A DNA stretch of 64,000 nt from Branchiostoma floridae (taxonomy: Eukaryota > Chordata > Leptocardii > Amphioxiformes > Branchiostomatidae): positions 8,222,209-8,286,208 of the forward strand of contig NC_049980.1 in the NCBI RefSeq assembly GCF_000003815.2, in the 5' to 3' direction. Each line of letters begins with the position of its first letter. The stretch's first letter is position 1. The notes under the pieces were generated by a model. It did not search any database. It was not told the DNA's origin and worked only from the letters and a program-made list of their open reading frames with translations. Shown here piece after piece: positions 1-11,700 of this stretch. The position numbers were made by a program, and so were the translations under genes.

Positions 1-320
1 CATCATAACCTGGCTTAGGAGATACAGAAATAGGACTCTTCCATTCCACTGGCCATTACATACTGGGAGGAGGCTGTATAAGAAAAAATGTACAGACAAA
101 TATATATTAAAGACAGATGTTTTAGTTAATTTGCTAAGCCAGGTGAATCAAATACATTTCAGGTCTAGACTGTGATTTGTTTTCCATATATCCCTCTTTG
201 TAACTGTCTAGTTTAACCTGGTCTTTTGGGGAACTAGCTGGCATAAACATCTTAACATAAATTCCTTGTGCTTAGCTAAGTTTTCCTTATCAATATGTAT
301 TGATGAAGTGTCATACATAC

Positions 321-3300
321 CTTTAACTCTGGCATTTTCTCTATGTACTCAAAGGGCACCTTGATTCGGGATGCCTCACCCCGAGTGTAGCTCTTAGGAA
401 TGTGGTCAGAGTCCAGATCCCGATACCGCCTGAATATCCTACAGAAAATACAGCAGAAATAAAAAGATACATATTACACATGGATAAAACTGTCGTGTTT
501 ATGTCTTGGATTAAGCTGAAACTTCAGATTGGGTAGGATGTAATAAATATCTTTGAAGTCTTCAGTTCAGAGACAAAAGCATTCTGAGTTTGCCTGACCA
601 TTCTACTGTACCTATAAGCAGGCAGGTACATACAGGCATGCCTCTCAGTGCAAGGAAAGTATTATTTAAGTACATCATAATTTTCAGCACCATGGACAGA
701 CGTCATTTTCAGCACCATGGACAGACTTCTTTACTTTAACAACATTTCTGTTTTTATTCATTTATTATTGGCTTGTCTGTTCAACACTCACTGCCAGGAC
801 TGCCCAACTAGCCTCTGGCTATTAAAAATGGCTAGCCCTGATGATCAAGACAATACACATGGAATTTGATGTGGACAGAATACCAATGTTCCAAGTACAT
901 TCAGATGATTGCACCTATAACAGTATCTGTACAGCATCTTGTCCATTCCCCCTATCCCTGATTAGAGCCTTTAACACCAATATGTGTCAGTTGCACATTT
1001 TGCTATACTTCTCTATGTCTATCTCTTGTGCCAAGTCCACCATCGGGTCTAACCTTTGGTGCATCCAGACTGTCTGATGACCAAGTGATTAGACCTGGCC
1101 ATCAGCCAGACTCCCTCACCTATGGTAAATACCTGGTTATCACTGTTCCATCATAGCCAGCCTGGCTGATGACACCACATTTGCCAACGTGTGGCCACTT
1201 CTTGGCAACCAACCGCAACTTTTATTCTAGCTAGAGGGGATGATTAGTACTGTCCAGACCGCATAGCCATCGACCCAAAGTTACAGGCGATAACATACCA
1301 TCAGTGATTTATATATTTTCGTTGTACACATATACAAGTACCCCTGCTTAGATAATAGTCAGTGTGTCCGTCAGAGGCTCCCACATGGCTATACATTATC
1401 AGTTAGACATAACTTGTAAACCAAATTTCCATTTAATCTTATATGCTGGCATATGTCCAAGTACATCTGTCCCTGGGCCCTGGGGCAAAATAGAAGTTAT
1501 CTCAATCCAACTTTGGGTGGAAGTTCCAAGCTAATAAATGGTAGACCTAAGAGGTTGGCCAAAGGACTAGGAGAGAGATGTTTGTATAGATAAAGAAGGG
1601 ATGCTAAAACATATGCATAATATATCAATCTGTACATGATTACAAGTCAAGGTCGAATAATGGCATACATAAAAAAATTGCTGGCTATAGAAAGGTTTGG
1701 TCATGCATCATATGTATACTTATGATCACAATGGGCATAGATAAGTTTGTTGTCAACTGTACGTACATTGAGGAATTATTAAGGAAATCCTTCCTTAACA
1801 TTCTGAAATTATACATGTAGCAGTTTCAAAAAGCAACCAATTGGCTTTTTATACTAACATTGAAAATGTATGATCAGTTCTTGTGATGACCATATGGACC
1901 CCATCATGCATATTATTCTTCACTTAGGTCTATACAGAAGCATGCATAGATGTCGGAAAACTGACTATAGTATATACTGGTGAAATGGGCATGATGCTAC
2001 AAATCCTTTAGTCAAACTTAACATTAAAACATTTCTTGAATTTCTGTTGTGTATTATTATGGTTATATTGAAACCTTTTAATTTATGTAATCTGCACTAC
2101 CTTCAGTTACATGTACTTAAGCGTTGTTACATTTGACCATTCTTATGTTTGCAATTTCAGAATCTCAGTTATATTGCTTTTGAATGCTGTTTGGTACAGT
2201 TATGGTTATATTGAAATCTTGGTTATAATTTACATCATTCTTGTACAGAAGTCTTTAATTTGTACTATTATCATCAATCTGCTGGATGGTTCCACAAGTT
2301 TTTCCTTATTATTTTGTTCTTTGAAAAACCCAACATTAAAACGTTGACACATACATGTTGTATCCTCTTTTAATTCTCAGTAAGGGGCCCAAATTCTCCC
2401 CTACCGATATTGTACAGCTCAAAGTCAAAATTAACCAAAAATTGTTAACAAGCCGCCATTTTGGTTTGCAAAATGGAGACGGCCTTCTTGCCTTAGTGTG
2501 TCTGCCCCCTTTAATCTCATCATTCAATTTACGACTGTGTGCTGTTAACATATACGTATTCCCACGGGAGTCCATACAATTTGCAAAGTATAGATTTTGC
2601 TGCAGAAATTATGAGCAATGGATGACCCATTTATTTTGGGTGTGCCATGTTACCTCCGTTTATCAGTCCACCTTTTGGAAACCCAGATCGGTACAGCGGT
2701 CGTCTACGATATCAATCAACTGCTATAAAATAGTATAAAGATGTGGCAAGTATAAAGATGTGGCAATACATCCAACAACGCTGCAAATAGATTGCCTCTG
2801 TGTTAGTAATGTAATGAGCATTGAATCTATCTTCCCTTATTTATACTAGAAGACTTGTGATACTTTCCATTGTGCAATTCACACCATATTAAATCATTTT
2901 TGAGGAGGCAATGATATACTATTGAAATGTTATGAAAGTAATGGTAATGATATTGAAACATCATCAAGGATGAACAAATGTTGAATTTAAAACCCAGAAA
3001 TCAAGCCATTTCAAGTCTGTTATACCAACCCTTTTGATCAATTTCAGAATTGTAATGTAAAATGAATTAACACCAAAACAAATTCATGAAGACAGATTGC
3101 TGTTATCAGATGATGGGAAAATGAATATGATGAATTATTACACAAGCACTATTCATATCTATCAATCAAACTGTCATTCCAAGGATACACATAAATTTTA
3201 AAAAAAAGAAAACCATGGGAGCTAAGGAAGCTCGCGATGAACAGGATGAAGTGGAGAAAGTTATAGAAAGACAGATTGCAGATGCAAAGTGTCCAGACCA

Positions 3301-6300
3301 CTGCAGCAGCAGAACACAGTGGATACTATACAAATAAATTAGTATGATGATCTTAGAATACACACTTATACATTAACCATATCAACGATAGGAGTATTAT
3401 TTTCATTGCAAAGATTGTACCTGGCACTTTGTTTTCAAAACAAAACAAAACATTTCGAATTTAGGAATTAGGAATGCTAAAAAAATTGCTACCTCTGTTT
3501 CATTCCCTGTAAAACCCTAACAGTAGCTGCCACTTCAATCAGTAGTATTCTATTGAAACATGGCCAATTTCTTTATACTACACACACACACACACCCCTC
3601 CTTTCTTGTACTTTCCTACTTGTTTTTCACATACTCCGTACAGTATATACAGCGATTAGTTCAACTGTCATTTAATGTATCCACTGACAAATATTTCCTG
3701 ACATGTTATTTGGAACATTTTGAGGCCAGAAGGAGACAATCAATAGACCATGTTTTGGGCACTTCTACTTTTAATCTAAAATATTGGCCAACATCATGTT
3801 CAACTAAAAAACATGTGTTATTCTTTGTATATCCCTAAATCAGATGGGATATATGATGAAAAACAGTTGAATGCTTGTTTTTTTCTCACTAACACTTAAG
3901 TGGGTTATAGTGTTATGCAGAGATCAATATTTAGGATTATGTTTGCTCAAAGGGCCATTTGGTGGTTACTAGAAAATAGCAATCCTTAAGGACCCCCTTA
4001 AGGGTTTATATTTCAATCACAATGAAAATAACTTGAAAGGAAATTTTATTTGAAGCCACATGTCTGGCATAATAACAGATACTAGTAGGTTACACTGTTC
4101 CATATAGAGCCATGGAATTTCATAATAAGTACCTGTGCAACTTATTTTTTACTTTTGGTGCACTACTAGTAGTGCACCTAGGTATTTGTGTAAGTAATGA
4201 ATGGTACTATTATGCACTAGCCATGTGTCATTGTGTGTATACAGCATATTGTTGACATTTGATTGTCAAGAAGGATACTAAAACTTTTGTTGTATTTAGT
4301 TCTAGTATTAGCTGTATGATTTCAGATTAATGTTCTGAAGAGGCAGGAAGGTTTGTAAGACATTTTACAAAATCAAATCTTATGTTGTACACTCAATGTC
4401 TTTTTTCTGTACACCTTAAGTTTAAGATTAGGTGCGCCAGTACACTTATTCCCAAAAATGAATTTCAAGCACTGCTTTATCTGCATTACAACTCAAATGG
4501 TTACATGGCATATGTTAACCCTGTCCTCTGCCTTGTACATATTTTACTTCCTCAATGTGTAGCTGAATCAAATGAACTAACCGTACATTAATTAAACACT
4601 ATGCAGATGGATCATATCTAATTCAAATGTGTCTAATATTTCAAATATTGTGTGAATATCATTAAAGGTCTGAGTCCGAGCTTTCAATGATAAGGAAGAG
4701 ATCATTAGATAATGATTCAAACATCATCAGGACTATTTGTATTACAGGAACTTCACTTGAGAACAAGTTGTAATTAGGCACCATGCATGAGAGGTAATTG
4801 GCACTTTGCATTGAGTATTATAATGTTGTCAACAGACATCTGCTTCTGTGAGTCATCCAGTATTGATATACTCCCTTTTCAGTTTTACAGATATACTTGA
4901 ATGAACCTTCAAATGAAGTGGCAACTAAAGTTCTACAGTCAGAATAAGCTAATTCCAATAGGTAAGGATAGAGTAGAAGTCATGCATTCCTCTCTTTAAA
5001 GTTTAATAAAGGAATAGACAAGTTATTTATGTTTCCCGTAATTTGAGAGGTAACAACATTTTGTGCACTTGCCTTCTATTACATGTATATAGAAGGTTTG
5101 TCTGATTTCAGCATCAGCACTGTCAGGAGATGCAGAACCTAAGACTACTACTAGTAGGGTGCTGAAAAGGGCCCCCTCCTTTCTTTACCTTTTTATAATC
5201 TTAATCATTTAAGATGGTCTAATTTGCATGTTACTGAAGATGTACATAAAAAGACATTCTCTGATTTTCGTGCTGATGCACAGAGAATGTATACAATAGT
5301 TGTATGCATCAGATAGACCCCTAACAACATCCAAAATCTTTACTTACAAGTTACCAATGCACATGATGTTACTTACCTGAGGATCTCTTTTCTGGTAAAA
5401 AATGTACAGTCCTGTAGAAACACAAAGAAAAATATACGTCAGTGCTACTAGTAGATTGCATGCAATTAAAAGACAATCTGTACATGTATCAATTTTGTTT
5501 TACTGATCCCACACTTTTTGTCAGTGTTTTTGGTTTGACTGTGTAAAACTATGTGAATTTCATCATCATTATGCTTGAGCATGGGAAGTTCTGAATGATA
5601 CGAGGAAACCATGTTTAACTGCACAGCTCATCATGGATCATTACCAAACTAATCACTGTGAACAGGCTTCAGGCAACACAAACGTCAGACACAAACGTCA
5701 CAACCACACGTCACAGCATGCCCACAGATGCCCATTTTTTTGGTGAGAAGAGATATTATAAATATATTGCATCAAAGTAGTATTACATATCTTATCAGTT
5801 AAAATCTGCTGCTACTGTTGGACCAAGGAAAAACATGTTGTTTCCTGTTTCCCGACCTACCTTAGGTAAACCTGCCGACCCTAGACTTTTTATGGGTGGG
5901 CATTAGAGTTCCCAGTTAGAATTTCCATTCATTCTGCTTCCTGTTCAAGTAAACAAAATTGCTTGTCCCATCTAATAATTTCAAGGGTAAATGTATCCAA
6001 AGATTTGTAACCATCATGCACAAAGTTAAAGTTTCACATTGAAAATATATTATATGTCCTCATACATTTCAGTTTTACTTTGTTGAACTATATTTCATCA
6101 CTTAAGGTTTGGCCAAAGACTAAAAATATTTTCAAAAACATGATAATCCTACGTCCCGACCCTAATGTTTTAGGACTGAAACAGGAATCAACATTTTTTC
6201 CTAGGCCTTAGTATAAAGTCCCACATTTCTGGTGTTACTATCATCTGGTGTATTTTGCCAGCCAGTAGGTACCCCAAGTATGAGTAATGAGGCTGCTTAA

Positions 6301-8101
6301 CATGGTCGAGGCACCTCCTCGAGCACGGGACCCTCGTCATCAGCACTTGAATTTGCCCATCATTAAGCTATCTTATATCCCTGTCAATTATAGTGCTGAC
6401 CACAAGGCACATATCTACTCATACATATATAATGCAAACTGGTGCTTTAAAAGGACACATGATACTACCTGACAGTATCTCTGGCATACATCCCAGACGT
6501 CTTCCAAGTGCTCAGCAGACAAAGTGTTTTTGATCCCAAGTCAATTCTAGACTTGCATGACATATTGATTTTCCTATGTCTAAGCTAGTCTGCTGATACA
6601 CTAGGGACTGGCACTTGTCTGTAGTAGTGGTATAATTCACCATTGCAATACTTGAAATTGGTTTGAAGAGATAGAAACTCACCACCGGTATACATTGCAC
6701 TGTATGAGTAGGCTATGCCAATGGTATTGAATAGAAGATTTCTAATAGGAGTGATTGAATTTATATGAAGGTTTGAAATACTGCAACATCAAGGTCATTC
6801 GTCTTTAAAGGAAAGCTATCAACTTTTTTAACATGTGTACTAGAATATAACTATATTGCATACTCTGCCTGCACAGAATTCTTTGTATCATAGAAAACTG
6901 TTTATGGCAAACTGACCTGGATATAGTTTCATGCATGTCCTTGGTGCTGAACCTTATGTTACTCTAATGTTCAAGTGGTTGCTTACTTGAAGTTACTGTA
7001 AGTCTTGACATTTTTACAGTGGTTTTAAATTATGGTTTTCACTATGACCACTTCACAGCAAACTCAAAACCAGCGTTGTTTCCAATACTTTATTTGCGAC
7101 TATCACCATTTAAAACAACGGCAAATCTAAAAACACTCCATTATAGCCTTACGGCAATCACTGCAAACTTAAAGGTATTTACAGTATCCTCTATTCTTCA
7201 ACTATTAAAAAAGGACCAATGCACCAACTGAACTTTATCATGTTAAAACTTGACCAAGTTTGCTAGCTAATACCAAGAGGGTTGAAAAGGGAACTTCGAT
7301 CTTTCTCTGTTGTATCTTGTAGCATGCTGGCTAGCTGTTCTAAACTCTAAACTGAAAATTCCGTATATTTCGATGGTAAACACCTTGGCGGGTGTGACCT
7401 ACATACAGGGCAAAACGTACCAACGTGCAATCAGCCCGGAGAGTAAAATGACCCCTTCCTGACCTGAATCTTGTGCCTGTAAATTACAGTAGTAGTCTCG
7501 TGGGACAGCTTGCCTCATCCAGACGCTGAGCCCAAATTGGGAGCAGTGATACTAATTTGAAATTCAAATGAATCCACCTTGTTTTGTTCCTGGTAATTTT
7601 TTTTTAAAGCTCCACGTTTCTCTAAGTATACATGGTTTGACTGTGTGCCTTTATGTTAATTTGTGGTATTTATCATAGATGGCGGTGTTTCACGAGTTCA
7701 ACAGTGTGTGAAAAAAGCGCAGGATTTAATCATGGATATTCAAAAGGCATCGATTCTTTAATCTGATGAAGATTGGAGACGTTCTACGCCTGAGCGTGTA
7801 ACCGCCCACCCCCTCTGATGTACCAGGTTAGCAACTGTAAATGCACTGGATTTAGTGATGAACCCAACCGGGCGGTTTCAACAATACAGTTACACAACAC
7901 TGTAGTACCTTTACTAAAGCTACAGAATGTGTACCTCATGAAGATATTATCTACTTTTGCCGTAGGTTGATAGAAAGGAATGGAACGGTACAGACAAAAT
8001 TGTTAGTCTGTCTACATGGATAGTTGTTGGTGAGCGACTGTAGAACCAACCTGGTATTGCTCCAACTGCGATTCAGTGAAGGCTGCCTGCTTGTTTCCCA
8101 T
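321..8101 (-). CDS. CIB2/CIB3: CIB2/CIB3-like calcium and integrin-binding protein, 5' part (3 exons)
   Basis: Three spliced exons give the first 68 residues: exon 1 8051-8101 (17 codons, starts MGNKQ, ends EQYQ), exon 2 5377-5411 (35 nt) and exon 3 321-438 (118 nt). All junctions are GT-AG and the frame is continuous across them. The joined protein contains DCTFFTRKEILR and VPFEYIEKMPELK, which match the N-terminal helices of the CIB family before the EF-hands; the MGNKQ start is a myristoylation-type N terminus. The Ca-binding EF-hands are not present and must lie before base 1, because exon 3 ends in a good donor (gtatgt). CIB proteins are small EF-hand adaptors that bind integrin tails; CIB2/3 also act with TMC channels in hair cells. 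The FTRKEI and PELK segments look closest to CIB3, but an invertebrate gene may predate the CIB2/CIB3 split. The two introns inside the window are large (4.9 and 2.6 kb). Confidence 0.9.
684..727. repeat. Two-copy direct repeat in CIB intron 3
   Basis: The block ttttcagcaccatggacaga occurs twice in a row about 22 bp apart. It lies in the intron after exon 3, the part of the intron still inside the window. No other function is visible. Confidence 0.6.
4157..4178. repeat. 22-bp perfect palindrome in a CIB intron
   Basis: GGTGCACTAC followed by its exact reverse complement around a central TA, with no mismatch. It is isolated within the 4.9-kb intron. It may be the remnant of an inverted-repeat element or a chance palindrome. 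Confidence 0.5.
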
Positions 8102-8708
8102 CTCCCTTTAGGATGACAGCGTCTTCATAGCGACCCAGAAAACTCCCTCGTCTCCTCCTGACCACCATCAAATTTACCATAAGCGTCCCTTGCCCGCCGG
8201 CAACAGGTCATTTATGGGTGAATAGAACGAAATTCGCAGTCCGATTTTTTTTCGGAGAGAGATTTGTGGCTATCACAACACGACCCGTGCACGCATGTCT
8301 GCAACGTGTGACGTCAGGACGCAGTTTACGACCTTCCATTAAAAAATCAATTTTGATAGTTTATTGATCATTGCTTATTTTTGAACTGTTATTTGTGTTT
8401 GTCTGAATATCACCTTTACGTAGAAATACACATTATTTACGCAGTGTCGTAAAGATGCGGCTAGCCGGGGGAATTGATGTCGTAAATATTGGTATTACCG
8501 TAAAATGTACCTGTCCGGCGCATACAGTACATTCTTGAAAGTATCCCGGAAGTAAGGCTGTTCTATTCCAGTGGCGGGATTTGCTTGGATTTGAACGTGA
8601 TCTGAGCTCATCTACAGTGTAAATATGCATCGCAGTGGTGATCGGGGATATAGAGTGTACTACCAGGAAGGTTTTAAGCTTGACCTGATGAACTAGTATG
8701 CAGAGGAA
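8102..8708. promoter_or_regulatory. Divergent promoter region between CIB and LRRC61
   Basis: The start codons of the two divergent genes are only 607 bp apart, so both 5' UTRs and both promoters must share this stretch unless there are unseen upstream exons. It is richer in CpG than the flanking introns and contains one perfect palindromic CRE (TGACGTCA) at 8309-8316. No TATA box is obvious. Transcription starts cannot be placed from sequence alone. Confidence 0.55.
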
Positions 8709-11700
8709 ATGTCCGAAGATACGGAAAAGGGCGCAGGTGAGTTACTTCACTGTAAACTGTTAACAGGTGTACAGCGCCGTATCGTTTACATGTTGCCTAA
8801 CAACAAACCGTACCACCAACTTCAAGCCAAGGAAGACACCCCATAAAACAAAATTATATGTGTGTTTCTGTGCATTCTTCTTCTAATCATGACATATGAT
8901 TTCCAACTGATAGAATTATGCAATTGTATGAAATTAAAACTATTTATGGCTCACTATTTGCTTGTACAACGTTACATAAATTTTTGAGGCTCGTATGTAA
9001 ACCGTTCAACCAAACGTCGTACAGAAACGACAAAAAGAAATACTCCGTGACCTTGGATATCAAGGAGGTTGAAATACTGTACATGTACAGTACTAGGAGT
9101 AGAGTAGATCTCTTCGGTAAATTATGGATCTACGAGTTGTTTGACTCTTTGTGAAGTTTGCAACAATCCTGCTTGAAGCAGTATGAAGATTCTAGCTTTC
9201 ATGATATTCAATATATGTTTCTTCTTTGGTCTGTATCTGTAGTGTTATATCAAATCATTACAAATACAATGCGTGGATGGGTGCATTTTGTCTTGGCATG
9301 GAAATGACAAACAGCCAACTTCTTTTCTGCTGCACTATACATAATCATTTTATCTTTGAGACTTTTTGCTGTTTTCCAGGAGAGCCCAAACCCCTTACCC
9401 AGGTGACCCGTCAGGCACTGAAGACTCACAGTGGGGAGTTTGAGTTGGACAGCATCACTTACATCAATTTTCATGACAGAGGTGAATGCCTACCCAGGAA
9501 GAGCTGCAATGGTCATAAATCATGCAAATTAGGGCCTCATTTACATCATTTACGAGGAAATACTACAATTTCCTTCTTTGCCAAGATAAGACTTTGATAC
9601 TAGTTTGAACAACTTTTGTTTCTTGTGTAGAAAAGACAATCAACTGATATTATTAGGCAAATGAGGACCTTATTTGCATAATCAGTGAGAAACATTTTAA
9701 TATAGCATATCGCTCAAGACCCTGATTGAACCTCATTTGGCAAAGGTATAAGGCCATGAAATTCAAGGCATTTTAAGGTTATATAAAAAGTTCTTAAACA
9801 CTTTTATCCAAAATATTTTTGAATGATCCTTGTGACTAGGCTTCATGATATCTGAACAAAGTACCTACATGTTACGTCGTTATGTTTTGTCAAGGTATCA
9901 GCGACCTAGGCTGCATTGGAGAGTGCACAAACCTGCAGCATCTAAACGTCTCGATGAACGACATCTCGCGCCTGGCACCGCTCAGCACGCTCAAGCACCT
10001 GGTGACCCTGGACATATCAGCCAATAGGATCACTCAGCTGGGTCAGGCACCTTATTACATTAAATCATCTTCATTGTACATGTGTATTTCAGTACAGAAA
10101 ATGTTGTAATAACCTTGTACAATGTATATGCATCATACCCAAGCCATTCATCTGTAATACAGCTTATTCTACCTTTACTCCTTTGCTTGATATTGTGCCA
10201 CAGTGTAAAGAACAGTAACATAGAATGATTTGAAATTACGTTGTATTTGAATATTCTTGATTACAGATGCTCTGAAAGATGCTGACAGTCTTCACACCCT
10301 TAATGCAGCTGGTAACCTGATCAGCAGGTAATCTGTACTTTGAACAGCATACATGTAGTTATAAATGTTAACGTTAGTCATCATTGTCACTTACTTCAAC
10401 TCTTAGTGTAGACGTAATGAAAGTTGTATGATTTTATCCATGAATAGTTTCACCAGGTTGGCAAGGTACCTAATAACCAGATTTTTTGTACTAAGTGTTT
10501 TATTCCACCAACGTTTCAGTGACTGTCTGTCACCTCCCTCAGGGCAATTCTGACTTGTTCACGTTGCACTGCAGCACAGGTGTCACTGGTTCACGTTGTA
10601 CTGCAGCATAGGTGTCACTGGTTCACGTTGTACTGCAGCATAGGTGTTGCTGCTTACAGATTCATTGAATCATTCCCAAAAATGACGGATTGACGTGAAT
10701 AAATTACATTCCAAGTATGATGTATTTATGTAAATAGATTATGTTTTGGACTGCATCTGTAACAGTCAACAGGCTAAGCTGCAGTGCATTGCAATGTGAA
10801 CTATCAGAAATGTCCTGAGGAAGACAACAAACATCTGTGGACTAAAACACTTGGTTGTGTACGTAAAATATTGTTATACAGTTTTGTATGATTATACTTT
10901 AAAACTTGATTGATTATTATAACCTCTTGATCTCACCTCCAGTATTGACAAGCTTGCCTGCCTGGCTAAACTGGAACATTTCTCCAACCTGAGGCTTCAG
11001 GATAAAGTACATCAACTCTTCAACCCAGGTGAGAAACTGTTTGATATCTTATTAGTCCTCCTGTTATGTTGCAATTTTTGACTGTACAACTCCAGGCTTT
11101 GTCAAGGTTTGAGCAATCCACTGCTTCAGTGACATCACATTATGCAGACAGAAGAAGTGACTTGGTGAGCGGTGGATTATAAGTTGCAAGAGGAATAACA
11201 GAAGCCATCTATTAGCTGTTGTGTGACGGCAAAGATTGGTTATACCAGCTACATAGATACAGGTACATACATCAGGGCTTTACAACCATCCCTCAACAGA
11301 GACAGGAGGCGCCATAGATTTCCTACAACTTATAATCCGCTGCTCACCGAGTCACTTATTTTATGTGCATAACATGACATCACAAGCAGTAGATTGCTCA
11401 TACCTTGACAAAGACTGGAATTGGACTGTCGAAAATTTGTAAAAGACGAAGTTTTTGTTGGAAACATAACTTTTTGTCTTTTATAATCCCTCCCCTGCAG
11501 TATGTCATGGTGCTTCCTACAAAAAGCGGTTACTATCTTTGATGCCCAGGCTGAAGGTTCTGGATGGTAAGTCATAACAGAACTGGAACCCTTTTATACG
11601 CCAATACATTCAAATGCATGGCCAGAAAGAATTGGAGTTGTGCTCTATTTTAAGTAATACATTATAAGCCCCTACTTAATTATTGAAAGAAGCGATCAAT

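Noticed and set aside
2355-2738. 127-codon plus-strand frame in the CIB intron
   Set aside because: No motif, no splice support, and it overlaps an unrelated frame on the other strand; chance.
8698-8736. Earlier ATG at 8698 as the LRRC61 start
   Set aside because: It is in another frame and does not join to exon 2 in the LRRC61 reading frame.
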